Source of the DNA: Acidovorax sp. GW101-3H11
GTDB lineage: Bacteria; Pseudomonadota; Gammaproteobacteria; Burkholderiales; Burkholderiaceae_C
DNA length: 64,000 nt
Direction: 5' to 3'
Assembly (NCBI RefSeq): GCF_001633105.1
Contig: NZ_LUKZ01000002.1
Location: 30,007-94,006 of the forward strand
The position numbers were made by a program, and so were the translations under genes. Shown piece after piece: positions 17,672-25,306 of this stretch. The notes beneath the pieces were generated by a model. The model saw nothing but the letters and a program-made list of their open reading frames with translations, made no database searches and was not told the origin of the DNA. The first letter of the stretch is position 1. The number at the start of each line of letters is the position of its first letter.

Positions 17672-18355
17672 ATGGCAAACATTCTGGTGGTCGATGATGA
17701 GCTCGGCATTCGTGATCTGTTGTCGGAAATCCTGAACGACGAAGGTCACAGCGTAGACCTCGCAGAAAATGCGACCCAGGCCCGAAGCGCCCGCGCTGGC
17801 AACAGCTACGACCTCGTGCTGCTGGACATCTGGATGCCCGACACCGACGGCGTCTCGCTGCTCAAGGAATGGGCCACCGCAGGCGTGCTGACCATGCCCG
17901 TGATCATGATGAGCGGCCACGCCACCATCGACACCGCCGTAGAAGCCACCCGCATCGGGGCCTTCTCGTTCCTTGAAAAACCCATCACCCTGCAAAAGCT
18001 CCTGAAGGCCGTGGAGCAGGGCCTGGCCCGCAACGCCGCCCACCAGGCTGCCCCCGTGGCCGCGGCCCAGGCGCCTGCCGCCGCACCGGCCGACCCCACC
18101 TTTTCACAGTTGCCCGCCGTTGCAACCGCCATGGCCGGTGTGGACGCCGGCCCCCATGCACACCAGGGCTTCGACCTGGACCGCCCCCTGCGCGAGGCGC
18201 GCGACGGCTTCGAAAAAGCCTACTTCGAGTTCCACCTCGCCCGCGAAGGCGGCTCCATGACCCGCGTGGCCGAGAAAACCGGCCTGGAGCGCACCCACCT
18301 GTACCGCAAGCTGCGCCAGCTGGGCGTGGACCTGGGCCGGGGCAAACGCAATTAA
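17672..18355 (+). CDS. NtrX-like response regulator lacking the AAA+ domain
   Basis: 227 residues. The receiver domain (about 1-120) has the acidic pair VVDDE, phospho-acceptor D52 in LLDIWMP, MMSGHA and the conserved K in LEKPITL. An Ala/Pro-rich linker (about 125-165) leads to a Fis-type helix-turn-helix (about 185-222, MTRVAEKTGLERTHLYRKLRQLG). The sigma54-activating AAA+ domain of canonical NtrX (about 240 residues) is absent, with no frameshift remnant. It therefore should bind DNA and act as a simple regulator rather than a sigma54 enhancer-binding activator. Confidence 0.85.
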   Translation: MANILVVDDELGIRDLLSEILNDEGHSVDLAENATQARSARAGNSYDLVLLDIWMPDTDGVSLLKEWATAGVLTMPVIMMSGHATIDTAVEATRIGAFSFLEKPITLQKLLKAVEQGLARNAAHQAAPVAAAQAPAAAPADPTFSQLPAVATAMAGVDAGPHAHQGFDLDRPLREARDGFEKAYFEFHLAREGGSMTRVAEKTGLERTHLYRKLRQLGVDLGRGKRN

Positions 18356-18391
18356 TTTCTGCAAACTTCCAAAAGCCTCCAATTTTCTGGC

Positions 18392-18397
18392 TATAAT
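18392..18397 (+). promoter_or_regulatory. -10 box of the tRNA-Phe promoter
   Basis: A consensus TATAAT lies 10 nt before the tRNA-Phe 5' end, placing transcription start at about 18404. A matching -35 box is not obvious in the upstream sequence. Confidence 0.7.
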
Positions 18398-18407
18398 TTG
18401 AGGCTCA

Positions 18408-18483
18408 GGCCCGGTAGCTCAGTCGGTAGAGCAGAGGATTGAAAATCCTTGTGTCGGTGGTTCGATTCCGCCCCAGGCCACCA
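18408..18483 (+). tRNA. tRNA-Phe (GAA anticodon)
   Basis: Cloverleaf with acceptor 18408-18414 (GGCCCGG) against 18473-18479 (CCAGGCC), leaving a C-A mismatch at pair 5-68. The anticodon stem is GAGGA/TCCTT with loop TTGAAAA and anticodon GAA at 18441-18443. The T arm is GGTGG-TTCGATT-CCGCC, and an encoded CCA lies at 18481-18483. It has its own promoter and terminator. Confidence 0.95.
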
Positions 18484-18486
18484 AAC

Positions 18487-18522
18487 AAAAGCCCTTGATT
18501 TGAAAGAATCAAGGGCTTTTTC
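18487..18522 (+). terminator. Terminator of tRNA-Phe
   Basis: A perfect 14-bp stem (AAAAGCCCTTGATT with its complement), 6-nt loop TGAAAG, ending in a T-run, starts 4 nt after the tRNA. The A-run/T-run flanks make it potentially bidirectional. Confidence 0.93.
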
Positions 18523-18677
18523 AATTTCACGCATCGCCACGACGGTGCCGGTGGTGGGGCTGGCCTCTTTTCTTGTGTCGCCTGCCATCGGGCCGGTGTT
18601 GCCTGCGCTGCGCAGGCATGGCGGACGGCTTGGTCCGCCGTACCCGTTCTCCTTTCCGTCTCTCTCGCACGTTTCCC

Positions 18678-19931
18678 ATGCCCCTTCTGCACGACACCAC
18701 CCTCGGTATCGACTTTGGCACTTCCAATTCCGCCATGGCGGTGCGACAAGGCGCGGGCCCTGCGCGAATGATTGCGTTGGAGGGGGCGGCGCACACGCTG
18801 CCGACGGCACTGTTCTTCAATGGCGAGGACCACAGCACGCACTTTGGGCGCGATGCCGTGGCGCAGTACTTGGCGGGCACCGAAGGGCGCCTGATGCGTT
18901 CGCTCAAGAGCCTGCTGGGCAGCGCGCTGCTGCAGGACAAAACCGCCGTGCACAACAGGATGGTGAGCTACCAGGACATCATCAGCCTGTTCCTGCACAT
19001 GCTGGCGCAAAAGGCCCGCGACGAGCTGGGCGGCCTGCCTGGCCGCGTGGTGATGGGGCGGCCGGTGCATTTTGTGGATGGCGATGCCGAGCGCGACCAG
19101 CAGGCCGAAGATGCGCTGCGCCAGGCGGCGCTGGGGGCGGGTTTCAAGAACGTGTCGTTCCAGTTTGAGCCCATTGCGGCGGCGCTGGACTACGAGCAGC
19201 GCATCGCGCACGAGTCGCTGGTACTGGTGGTGGACATTGGCGGGGGCACGTCGGACTTCACCGTGGTGCGCCTGGGCCCCGAGCGCATGGCGCGCGCCGA
19301 CCGCAGCGCGGATGTGCTGGCCACCACGGGGGTGCACATCGGCGGCACGGACTTTGACCGCCGCCTGAGCCTGGACCTGCTCATGCCGCTACTGGGCTTT
19401 CGCCACACCGGGCCCACGGGGCGCGAGGTGCCGAGCCGGGTGTTCTTCGACCTGTCCACCTGGCACCTGATCCAGTGGTTGTATGCGCCCCGGGCCTTGC
19501 GCGATGCGCAGAACTTACGCACCGACTATGCCGACGCGCGCCTGCATGGGCGGCTGATGTGGGTGCTGAACGAGCGCCTGGGGCATCGCCTGGCCAACAC
19601 GGTGGAGCAGGCCAAGATTGCGGCCTCGTTGTCGGACGCTGATGCGCCCATGCCGCTGGACTGGATCGAGCCCGACCTGGCGGCCGCAGTGACATCGCAG
19701 GGGCTGGCGCAGTTTCTGGAACAGCCGCTGGCGCAGGTGGTGGCCTGCGCGCAGGACTGTGTGCGCAGCGCCGGTCTGGCCGGGCAGGGGCTGGAGGCGA
19801 TTTATCTCACCGGGGGCTCGTCGGCGCTGCGGCCGTTGCGGCAGGCGCTGAAGGCCGCCTTCCCGGGTACGCCGCAGGTCGAGGGTGATCTGTTTGGTGG
19901 GGTGGCGGCGGGCCTGGCGGTGTCGGGCTGA
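18678..19931 (+). CDS. YegD-like Hsp70 family protein
   Basis: 417 residues from ATG 18678 (MPLLHDTTLGIDFGTSNSAMAV); an upstream in-frame start at 18573 adds a stretch unlike the family. The Hsp70/actin ATPase signatures are present: IDFGTSNS (phosphate 1), VVDIGGGTSDFTVVR (phosphate 2) and IYLTGGSSALRPLRQAL (adenosine). No substrate-binding domain follows, and the length matches YegD-type short Hsp70 relatives. The chaperone target is unknown. It lies alone between tRNA-Phe and the convergent rsmI. Confidence 0.85.
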   Translation: MPLLHDTTLGIDFGTSNSAMAVRQGAGPARMIALEGAAHTLPTALFFNGEDHSTHFGRDAVAQYLAGTEGRLMRSLKSLLGSALLQDKTAVHNRMVSYQDIISLFLHMLAQKARDELGGLPGRVVMGRPVHFVDGDAERDQQAEDALRQAALGAGFKNVSFQFEPIAAALDYEQRIAHESLVLVVDIGGGTSDFTVVRLGPERMARADRSADVLATTGVHIGGTDFDRRLSLDLLMPLLGFRHTGPTGREVPSRVFFDLSTWHLIQWLYAPRALRDAQNLRTDYADARLHGRLMWVLNERLGHRLANTVEQAKIAASLSDADAPMPLDWIEPDLAAAVTSQGLAQFLEQPLAQVVACAQDCVRSAGLAGQGLEAIYLTGGSSALRPLRQALKAAFPGTPQVEGDLFGGVAAGLAVSG

Positions 19932-19976
19932 GGCCCCTGTGGCGGGGCTTTGGCGGTGGGATTGCTGGTGGGTTGA

Positions 19977-20046
19977 TTGCTATCAAATATATAGCTATCA
20001 AGGCATGATGGTCGCGCGAAGACGGCCATTTTGACCAAGATTTTTT
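19977..20046 (+). repeat. AT-rich dispersed repeat, copy between yegD-like gene and rsmI
   Basis: The copy starts TTGCTATCAAATATATAGCT, has a GC-rich middle (GGTCGCGCGAAGAC), and ends GGCCATTTTGACCAAGATTT followed by a T-run. It is the most complete copy of the family in this window and fills the gap between two convergent genes, whose terminator it may supply. Confidence 0.75.
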
Positions 20047-20077
20047 AGCGCTGCCACCGCCGACACCCGTGGTGGGG

Positions 20078-21031
20078 TCAGTCTGCGGCGTCGGAGTCGG
20101 CGTCGGTGCCGTTCGCTCCGTCGCGCTTCCACGCCAGGGCCGTGTCGTACAGCACGTTGCGTGATGCGCCGGTGATGTCGGCTGCCAGGCGCACGGCGCT
20201 TTTCAGGGGTAGTTCGGCCAGCAGCAGGCGCAGCACCCGCAGGCTCTCGCCGTCGTTGCCCGCCACGGGCACGGGGTGCAGCAGCACCACAAATTCGCCG
20301 CGCGAGCGCTGGGGCGAGCCATCCAGCCAGGCGGTCAGGGCCTGGGCGGGCTGGGTGGTGATTTCTTCAAACTGCTTGGTCAGCTCGCGCGCCAGCGTCA
20401 CGGGCCGCGTGCCCAGCACGGCCAGGGCCTGGGCCAGTTCGCCGATGCGGTGGGGGGCCTCCAGCAGCACCACACAACGGGGCTCGGCGGCCAGTTGCTG
20501 CGCAATCACGCTGGCGCGTTCCGCATTCTTCACGGGCAGAAAACCGGCAAACACAAAACCGCCATGTTCGGCGCTGTGGGCCACGGCTCCGGCCGCACTG
20601 AGGGCCGTGGTGATGCTGCTGGCACCGGGCAGGGGCAGGGCGCGCAGGCCTGCGGCGTGCACGGCCGCCACCAGGCGGGCGCCGGGGTCGCTCACGCCGG
20701 GGGTGCCTGCATCGCTCACATAGGCCACGCGCTGGCCTTGCTGCAGCCGCTGCACCACGGCCTGTGCAGCCTCGGCCTCGTTGTGCTGGTGCACGGCCAG
20801 CAGCTGGGCCGTGCTTTTGTCGATGCCGTAAGCGCGCAGCAGGGCCTGGGTGTGGCGCGTGTCCTCGCAGGCCACGGTGTCGGCCAGCTGCAGCACATGC
20901 AGCGCGCGCAGCGTGATGTCGGCCAGATTGCCAATGGGCGTGGCCACCACGTACAGGGCACCCTCGGGATAATGCTGCGCAGCCGCTGCATCGCGCGCGG
21001 CGCCCAGGGCTGAAGCGAAAGAGGCGCTCAA
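20078..21031 (-). CDS. rsmI: 16S rRNA 2'-O-ribose C1402 methyltransferase RsmI
   Basis: 317 residues from a TTG at 21031 (MSASFASALGAARDAAAA) that follows AAGGAATTTCA; longer in-frame starts run through yraN and give an atypical sequence. The tetrapyrrole-methylase fold signatures are clear: GALYVVATPIGNLADIT at the N-terminus, EDTRHTQALL, YVSDAGTPGVSDPGA and LPGASSITTALSAAG. It methylates the ribose of C1402 in the decoding centre of 16S rRNA. The first base of its start codon is the same base pair as the A of the yraN ATG. Confidence 0.93.
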   Translation of the reverse strand: MSASFASALGAARDAAAAQHYPEGALYVVATPIGNLADITLRALHVLQLADTVACEDTRHTQALLRAYGIDKSTAQLLAVHQHNEAEAAQAVVQRLQQGQRVAYVSDAGTPGVSDPGARLVAAVHAAGLRALPLPGASSITTALSAAGAVAHSAEHGGFVFAGFLPVKNAERASVIAQQLAAEPRCVVLLEAPHRIGELAQALAVLGTRPVTLARELTKQFEEITTQPAQALTAWLDGSPQRSRGEFVVLLHPVPVAGNDGESLRVLRLLLAELPLKSAVRLAADITGASRNVLYDTALAWKRDGANGTDADSDAAD

Positions 21032-21462
21032 TGAAATTCCTTGAAAAAAGACAAGCAGACAGCGCACCAGGCCGGGTCGCCCAAGCCGCTGCGACCACCC
21101 CAGCCGCCACGACGCGGGATCGGGGCAATGCCGCCGAAGACCAGGCCCTGGCCCACTTGCAGGCGGCGGGCCTGCAGCTGGTGGTGCGCAATTATCGGAC
21201 GCCCGGGCGCGGTGGGGGCGAGATTGACCTGGTGATGCGCGCACGGGACGGCACGCTGGTGTTTGTGGAGGTGCGCAGCCGCAGCAGCCAGGCCTTTGGT
21301 GGGGCGGGCGCCAGCATCAGCGCCACCAAGCAGCAGCGCATCGTGTTTGCGGCGCGGCAGTACCTCACGCGCCTGCCATCGCCGCCGCCGTGCCGGTTTG
21401 ATGTGGTGCTGGTGCAGGGCGCCTCGGTGTCGTGGCTCCAGGCGGCGTTTGATGCGCAGTAG
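21031..21462 (+). CDS. YraN family (UPF0102) endonuclease-like protein
   Basis: 143 residues. The UPF0102 core is visible as GNAAEDQALAHLQAAGLQLVVRNYR, then GEIDLVMRARDGTLVFVEVRSRSS, a PD-(D/E)XK-like pattern with E-I-D and V-E-V-R, and a C-terminal RFDVVLVQG. The biochemical role is unproven, although the fold resembles Holliday-junction nucleases. A GAGG site lies 7 nt before the ATG, inside the first codons of divergent rsmI. The neighbourhood rsmI, yraN, diaA, dolP is conserved from E. coli to betaproteobacteria. Confidence 0.88.
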   Translation: MKFLEKRQADSAPGRVAQAAATTPAATTRDRGNAAEDQALAHLQAAGLQLVVRNYRTPGRGGGEIDLVMRARDGTLVFVEVRSRSSQAFGGAGASISATKQQRIVFAARQYLTRLPSPPPCRFDVVLVQGASVSWLQAAFDAQ

Positions 21463-21525
21463 CGTGCATCCGGGCCCGGCCGCCGCGCAGGGTTTTATGC
21501 CCCAGAGCCATGCAGGTGGCTACGG

Positions 21526-21560
21526 TTTGCTACAAAAGCTGTAACACGCGGCGGGTATCA
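21526..21560 (+). repeat. Partial AT-rich dispersed repeat upstream of diaA
   Basis: GTTTGCTACAAAAGCTGTAAC matches the left palindromic end of the AT-rich repeat family; the right part is not recognisable. It lies 11 nt before the diaA start and could affect its translation start region. Confidence 0.4.
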
Positions 21561-21570
21561 TCGGGCCCTC

Positions 21571-22170
21571 ATGCTTGAGCAACGCATCCAACAGCATTTC
21601 ATCGACAGCGCCGACCTGAAGTACCAGGCCGCGCAAGCCCTCAGCCACCCCATCGCTGCCGCCGTGCAGGCCGTGCTGGCCTGCGTGACCAGTGGCGGCA
21701 AGGTGCTGGCCTGTGGCAATGGCCCCTCGGCCGCCGAAGCCCAGCAGTTTGCCGCCTTCTGTGTGGCCGGGTTTGAGCGGGAGCGGCCCGAGCTGGCCGC
21801 CCTGGCGCTGACCGCCGACAGCACCCTGCTGACGGCCGCCACTGCGGCCAGCCAGGATGTGGCCCAGCAGTTTGCCCGCCAGGTGCGGGCGCTGGGCCAG
21901 GCGGGCGATGTGCTGCTGGCCCTGTCGGTCACCGGCAACGACGCCAACCTGCTGGCCGCCACCGAAGCCGCCCACGAGCGCGACATGACCGTGGTGGTGC
22001 TGACCGGCCGCACCGGCGGCAAGCTGGCCGCCCTGCTGCGCGAGACCGATGTGCTGATCAGCGTGCCCCACGACCGCGCAGCGCGCGTGCGTGAAGTCCA
22101 TGCCCTGGCGCTGCACTGCCTGTGCGACGGCGTGGATGCCCAGTTACTTGGTGAACAGGAGATTCCGTGA
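21571..22170 (+). CDS. diaA: SIS-domain protein, DiaA/GmhA-like
   Basis: 199 residues forming one SIS (sugar isomerase) domain: GGKVLACGNGPSAAEAQQFAA, a stretch in the place of the isomerase active site (SVTGNDANLLAATEAA), and MTVVVLTGRTGGKLAALL. In E. coli the protein encoded at this position in the same cluster is DiaA, which binds DnaA and stimulates initiation at oriC. The close paralogue GmhA makes heptose phosphate. Gene order favours DiaA, but sequence alone does not exclude GmhA. The stop overlaps the dolP start by one base. Confidence 0.75.
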   Translation: MLEQRIQQHFIDSADLKYQAAQALSHPIAAAVQAVLACVTSGGKVLACGNGPSAAEAQQFAAFCVAGFERERPELAALALTADSTLLTAATAASQDVAQQFARQVRALGQAGDVLLALSVTGNDANLLAATEAAHERDMTVVVLTGRTGGKLAALLRETDVLISVPHDRAARVREVHALALHCLCDGVDAQLLGEQEIP

Positions 22171-22835
22171 TGAACAACCCAACCCTGACCCGTACCCGCC
22201 GCACCGTGTGCACGGTGCTGGCCGCCGCTGCGCTGGCCGCCGGCCTGTCGGCCTGCGCCCCGTTGATCGTGGGGGGGGCCGTGGTGGGCGGCGTGATGGC
22301 CGTGGACCGCCGCACCACCGGCACCCAGATCGAAGACGAGGGCATCGAGCTGCGTGCGGCCAACCGCATCCGCGAGACCCTGGGCGACCGCGTCCACGTC
22401 AACGTGACCAGCTACAACCGCCAGGCACTGCTGACCGGCGAGGTGCCCAATGCCCAGGACCGCCAGACCGTGGAGCAGATCGTCTCGCAGGTGGAGAACA
22501 CCCGTTCGGTGGTGAACGACCTGGCCGTGATGCCGAACACCACGCTGGGCCAGCGCTCCAACGACACCTTCATCACCGGCAAGGTGCGCGCCAGCCTGGT
22601 GGACGCCCAGGACATCTCGGCCAACTCCTTCAAGGTGGTGACCGAGCGCAACATCGTGTACCTGATGGGCCGCGTGTCGCAGCGCGAAGCCAACCGCGCC
22701 ACCGAGATCGCCCGCGGCGTGAGCGATGTGCGCAAGGTGGTGCGTGTGTTCGAGATCGTGTCGGAAGAAGAGCTGCGCCGCATCGCGCCCCAGCCCGCGC
22801 CGGTGACGACGGACACCCAGCCTGCTGGAGGCTGA
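22170..22835 (+). CDS. dolP: Outer-membrane BON-domain lipoprotein, DolP-like
   Basis: 221 residues from ATG 22170; a GTG one codon earlier also sits after AGGAG. The N-terminus is a lipoprotein signal with lipobox LSAC (about residues 26-29). Two BON domains follow, with the first including DRVHVNVTSYNRQALLTGEVPN and the second FKVVTERNIVYLMGRVSQRE. DolP (YraP) in E. coli maintains outer-membrane integrity and binds anionic phospholipids. Position directly after diaA supports the assignment. Confidence 0.88.
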   Translation: MNNPTLTRTRRTVCTVLAAAALAAGLSACAPLIVGGAVVGGVMAVDRRTTGTQIEDEGIELRAANRIRETLGDRVHVNVTSYNRQALLTGEVPNAQDRQTVEQIVSQVENTRSVVNDLAVMPNTTLGQRSNDTFITGKVRASLVDAQDISANSFKVVTERNIVYLMGRVSQREANRATEIARGVSDVRKVVRVFEIVSEEELRRIAPQPAPVTTDTQPAGG

Positions 22836-22868
22836 GGGCGACTGCATCTGGCACCTGATGCCAGGGTC

Positions 22869-22906
22869 AAAGTCCCGAGCCGCGTCGCGTGGCCCGGGAC
22901 TTTTTT
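22869..22906 (+). terminator. Terminator of the yraN-diaA-dolP unit
   Basis: Stem AAAGTCCCG with CGGGACTTT, extended by internal pairing of AGCC/GGC, followed by a TTTTTT tract; it starts 34 nt after the dolP stop. Confidence 0.85.
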
Positions 22907-22968
22907 GTTGGGCTCTGTGCGCACAGCACGCAGCGTGTGAAACTGGCGCGGCCAGTGCCAGTGCCCCC

Positions 22969-23062
22969 GCGCAAGGGCCGCCAAGCCGCGTAGGCGGCGC
23001 TTCGCTTGCGTGCGCCGGGGGCGTCCCCCCTTGGGGGGATGGCGCGAAGCGCCTCAGGGGGG
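22969..23062 (-). repeat. GC-rich 3' repeat, copy A (after the HIBADH-family gene)
   Basis: 94 bp which on the minus strand begins a few bases after the stop of the HIBADH-family gene. Conserved blocks shared with copy B at 27796-27889 are CCCCCTGAGGCGCTTCGCGCC, AAGGGGGACGCC and GCGGCCCTTGCGC. It contains a GGCGC-TTC-GCGCC hairpin and a CCCCCC-AA-GGGGGG hairpin. Confidence 0.75.
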
Positions 23063-23066
23063 CTTC

Positions 23067-23981
23067 CTACTTCAACCGCTTGATCAGGCTGGAGGTATCC
23101 CAGCGGTTGCCGCCCATCTGCTGCACATCGGCATAGAACTGGTCCACCAGCGCCGTCACCGGCACGCGCGAGCCGTTGCGCTTGGCCTCGTCGAGCACCA
23201 GGCCCAGGTCTTTGCGCATCCAGTCCACGGCAAAGCCGAAGTCGAACTTGCCGTCCACCATGGTCTTGCCCCGGTTGTCCATCTGCCAGCTCTGGGCGGC
23301 GCCCTTGCCGATCACGTCCAGCACCTGTTTCATGTCCAGCCCCGCGTTCTGGCCAAAGGCCACGGCTTCGGACAGGCCCTGCACCAGCCCGGCAATGCAG
23401 ATCTGGTTGACCATCTTGGCCAGCTGGCCCGAGCCGCTCTCGCCCAGCAGCGTGAAGGCGCGCGAAAACGCCGTGGCCACGGGCTGGGCTGCGTCAAAAG
23501 CGGCGGCATCGCCACCACACATCACCGTGAGCTGGCCGTTCTGCGCACCCGCCTGGCCGCCCGAGACGGGCGCATCGACGAACTGCAGGCCCAGGGCCTT
23601 GGCGGCCGCATACAGCTCGCGCGCCACTTCGGCCGAGGCCGTGGTGTGGTCCACAAAAATGGCGCCGGGCTGCATGCCCGCAAATGCACCATCGGCCCCC
23701 AGGGTCACCGAGCGCAGGTCGTTGTCGTTGCCCACGCAACAGAACACGATGTCGGCGCCCGCAGCCGCCTCGCGCGGCGTTGTGGCATGTTTTGGGGCCT
23801 TTGCGCCCGCGTATTCTGCGCACCATGCTACTGATTTGGTAGCGGTGCGGTTGTACACCGTCACTTCATGCCCGGCCAGGGCGAGGTGTCCGGCCATGGG
23901 GTAGCCCATCACCCCCAGGCCCAGGAAGGCGACCTTGCGGGATGGGGTGGCGTCGTAGGTGCGGGGATTGGTGCTTGGCAT
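23067..23981 (-). CDS. NAD(P)-dependent 3-hydroxyisobutyrate dehydrogenase-family reductase
   Basis: 304 residues. The N-terminal Rossmann motif is VAFLGLGVMGYPMAGHLALAG. The substrate-binding signature of beta-hydroxyacid dehydrogenases is FVDAPVSGGQAGAQNGQLTV, and the catalytic lysine lies in GQLAKMVNQICIAG. The family includes 3-hydroxyisobutyrate dehydrogenase, tartronate semialdehyde reductase and GLYR-type enzymes, and the exact substrate cannot be read from sequence. Residues about 46-66 (TATKSVAWCAEYAGAKAPKH) are encoded by DNA that resembles the AT-rich repeat. It is a single gene on the minus strand. Confidence 0.85.
   Translation of the reverse strand: MPSTNPRTYDATPSRKVAFLGLGVMGYPMAGHLALAGHEVTVYNRTATKSVAWCAEYAGAKAPKHATTPREAAAGADIVFCCVGNDNDLRSVTLGADGAFAGMQPGAIFVDHTTASAEVARELYAAAKALGLQFVDAPVSGGQAGAQNGQLTVMCGGDAAAFDAAQPVATAFSRAFTLLGESGSGQLAKMVNQICIAGLVQGLSEAVAFGQNAGLDMKQVLDVIGKGAAQSWQMDNRGKTMVDGKFDFGFAVDWMRKDLGLVLDEAKRNGSRVPVTALVDQFYADVQQMGGNRWDTSSLIKRLK
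23784..23843 (-). repeat. Possible AT-rich repeat copy inside the HIBADH-family gene
   Basis: On the minus strand, GCTACCAAATCAGTAGCA, then GCGCAGAATACGCGGGCGC, then AAAGGCCCCAAAAC follows the order of blocks in the other copies. The match is diverged, so this is a candidate only. Confidence 0.35.
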
Positions 23982-24018
23982 GGCGGTAGCGGAGAAGGGT
24001 TAACGGGTTCGTGGAAAT

Positions 24019-24042
24019 GAAAACCCGCCCAAGAGGGCGGGC
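24019..24042 (-). terminator. Terminator downstream of pilU
   Basis: On the minus strand a perfect GCCCGCCC/GGGCGGG stem with loop TCTT is followed by TTTTC. It lies about 50 nt after the pilU stop. Confidence 0.8.
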
Positions 24043-24093
24043 GAAAAGGGGGTGAAGCAGGGGCGACGGGGCCTGAGAGTCGGGCAGCCCCGG

Positions 24094-25230
24094 TCAGACA
24101 ATCGCGAAGTGCTCGGTGCCCTGGGCCAGGTCGGGCGACTTGGCGCGCTGGCTGTTGAGCTTGATCTGCAGGCGCAGGTCGTTGAGCGAGTCGGCGTTGC
24201 GCAGCGCGTCTTCGTAGCTGATCACATTGGCCTCGTACAGGTCGAACAGCGCCTGGTCGAAAGTCTGCATGCCCAGGTTGCGGCTCTTTTTCATGATCTC
24301 CTTGATCTCGTGGACATCGCCCTTGAAGACCAGGTCCGAGATCAGGGGTGTGTTGAGCATGATCTCCACCGCAGCCGCGCGGCCCTTGCCATCCTGCTTG
24401 GGGATCAGGCGCTGCGACACCATGGCGCGCAGGTTGAGCGACAGGTCCATCAAGAGCTGCGGGCGGCGCTCTTCGGGGAAGAAGTTGATGATCCGGTCCA
24501 GCGCCTGGTTGGCGCTGTTGGCGTGCAGTGTGGCCAGGCACAAGTGGCCGGTTTCCGCGAAGGCCACGGCGTGTTCCATGGTCTCGCGGTCGCGGATTTC
24601 GCCCATCAGGATCACATCGGGTGCCTGGCGCAGCGTGTTCTTCAGGGCGGCTTCCCAGCTGTCGGTGTCCAAACCCACTTCGCGTTGCGTGACCACGCAG
24701 TTCTTGTGCGGGTGCACAAACTCCACCGGGTCTTCTACCGTGATGATGTGGCCGAACGAGTTCTCGTTGCGCCAGTCCACCATGGCGGCCAGCGTGGTGG
24801 ACTTGCCCGAGCCCGTGGCACCCACCAGGATGCACAGACCGCGCTTGGTCATCGTCACTTCCTTGAGCACCTGCGGCACGCCCAGGCCGTCAATGGTGGG
24901 CAGCGTGAGCGGGATCGTCCGCAGCACCATGCCGACCCGGCCTTGCTGGACAAAGGCGTTGACGCGGAAGCGGCCGATGCCGGCGGGCGAGATCGCGAAA
25001 TTGCACTCCTTGGTGCGTTCGAAGTCTGCCACCTGCTTGTCGCTCATCACAGCACGCGCCAGCGTAAGCGTGTGGGTGGGCGTGAGCGGCTGGGGCGACA
25101 CCTTGGTCACCTTGCCATCGACCTTGATGGCCGGGGGAAACTCCGCCGTGATGAACAAGTCGCTGCCATTGCGGCTGACCATCAGCTTGAGCAGGTCGTT
25201 GATGAATTTACTGGCCTGATCGCGTTCCAT
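24094..25230 (-). CDS. pilU: Twitching motility ATPase PilU
   Basis: 378 residues. It is a hexameric secretion-type ATPase that helps PilT retract type IV pili. It has the N-terminal PAS-like domain, Walker A GATGSGKS (residues 137-144), the Asp-box HIITVEDPVEFVH, Walker B ILMGEIRDRETM and the HLCLATLHANSA His-box. It is longer at the C-terminus than PilT, and the pilT, cNMP, pilU order favours PilU. The start follows GGGAGAAATTCTG. It is the last gene of a three-gene minus-strand unit. Confidence 0.93.
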   Translation of the reverse strand: MERDQASKFINDLLKLMVSRNGSDLFITAEFPPAIKVDGKVTKVSPQPLTPTHTLTLARAVMSDKQVADFERTKECNFAISPAGIGRFRVNAFVQQGRVGMVLRTIPLTLPTIDGLGVPQVLKEVTMTKRGLCILVGATGSGKSTTLAAMVDWRNENSFGHIITVEDPVEFVHPHKNCVVTQREVGLDTDSWEAALKNTLRQAPDVILMGEIRDRETMEHAVAFAETGHLCLATLHANSANQALDRIINFFPEERRPQLLMDLSLNLRAMVSQRLIPKQDGKGRAAAVEIMLNTPLISDLVFKGDVHEIKEIMKKSRNLGMQTFDQALFDLYEANVISYEDALRNADSLNDLRLQIKLNSQRAKSPDLAQGTEHFAIV

Positions 25231-25306
25231 CAGAATTTCTCCCGGGGGTGGTCGTCGTCTGTCGGACGCTCATGGGTCTGGGTCTTGGGTTGCTGCATCA
25301 CCTGCA

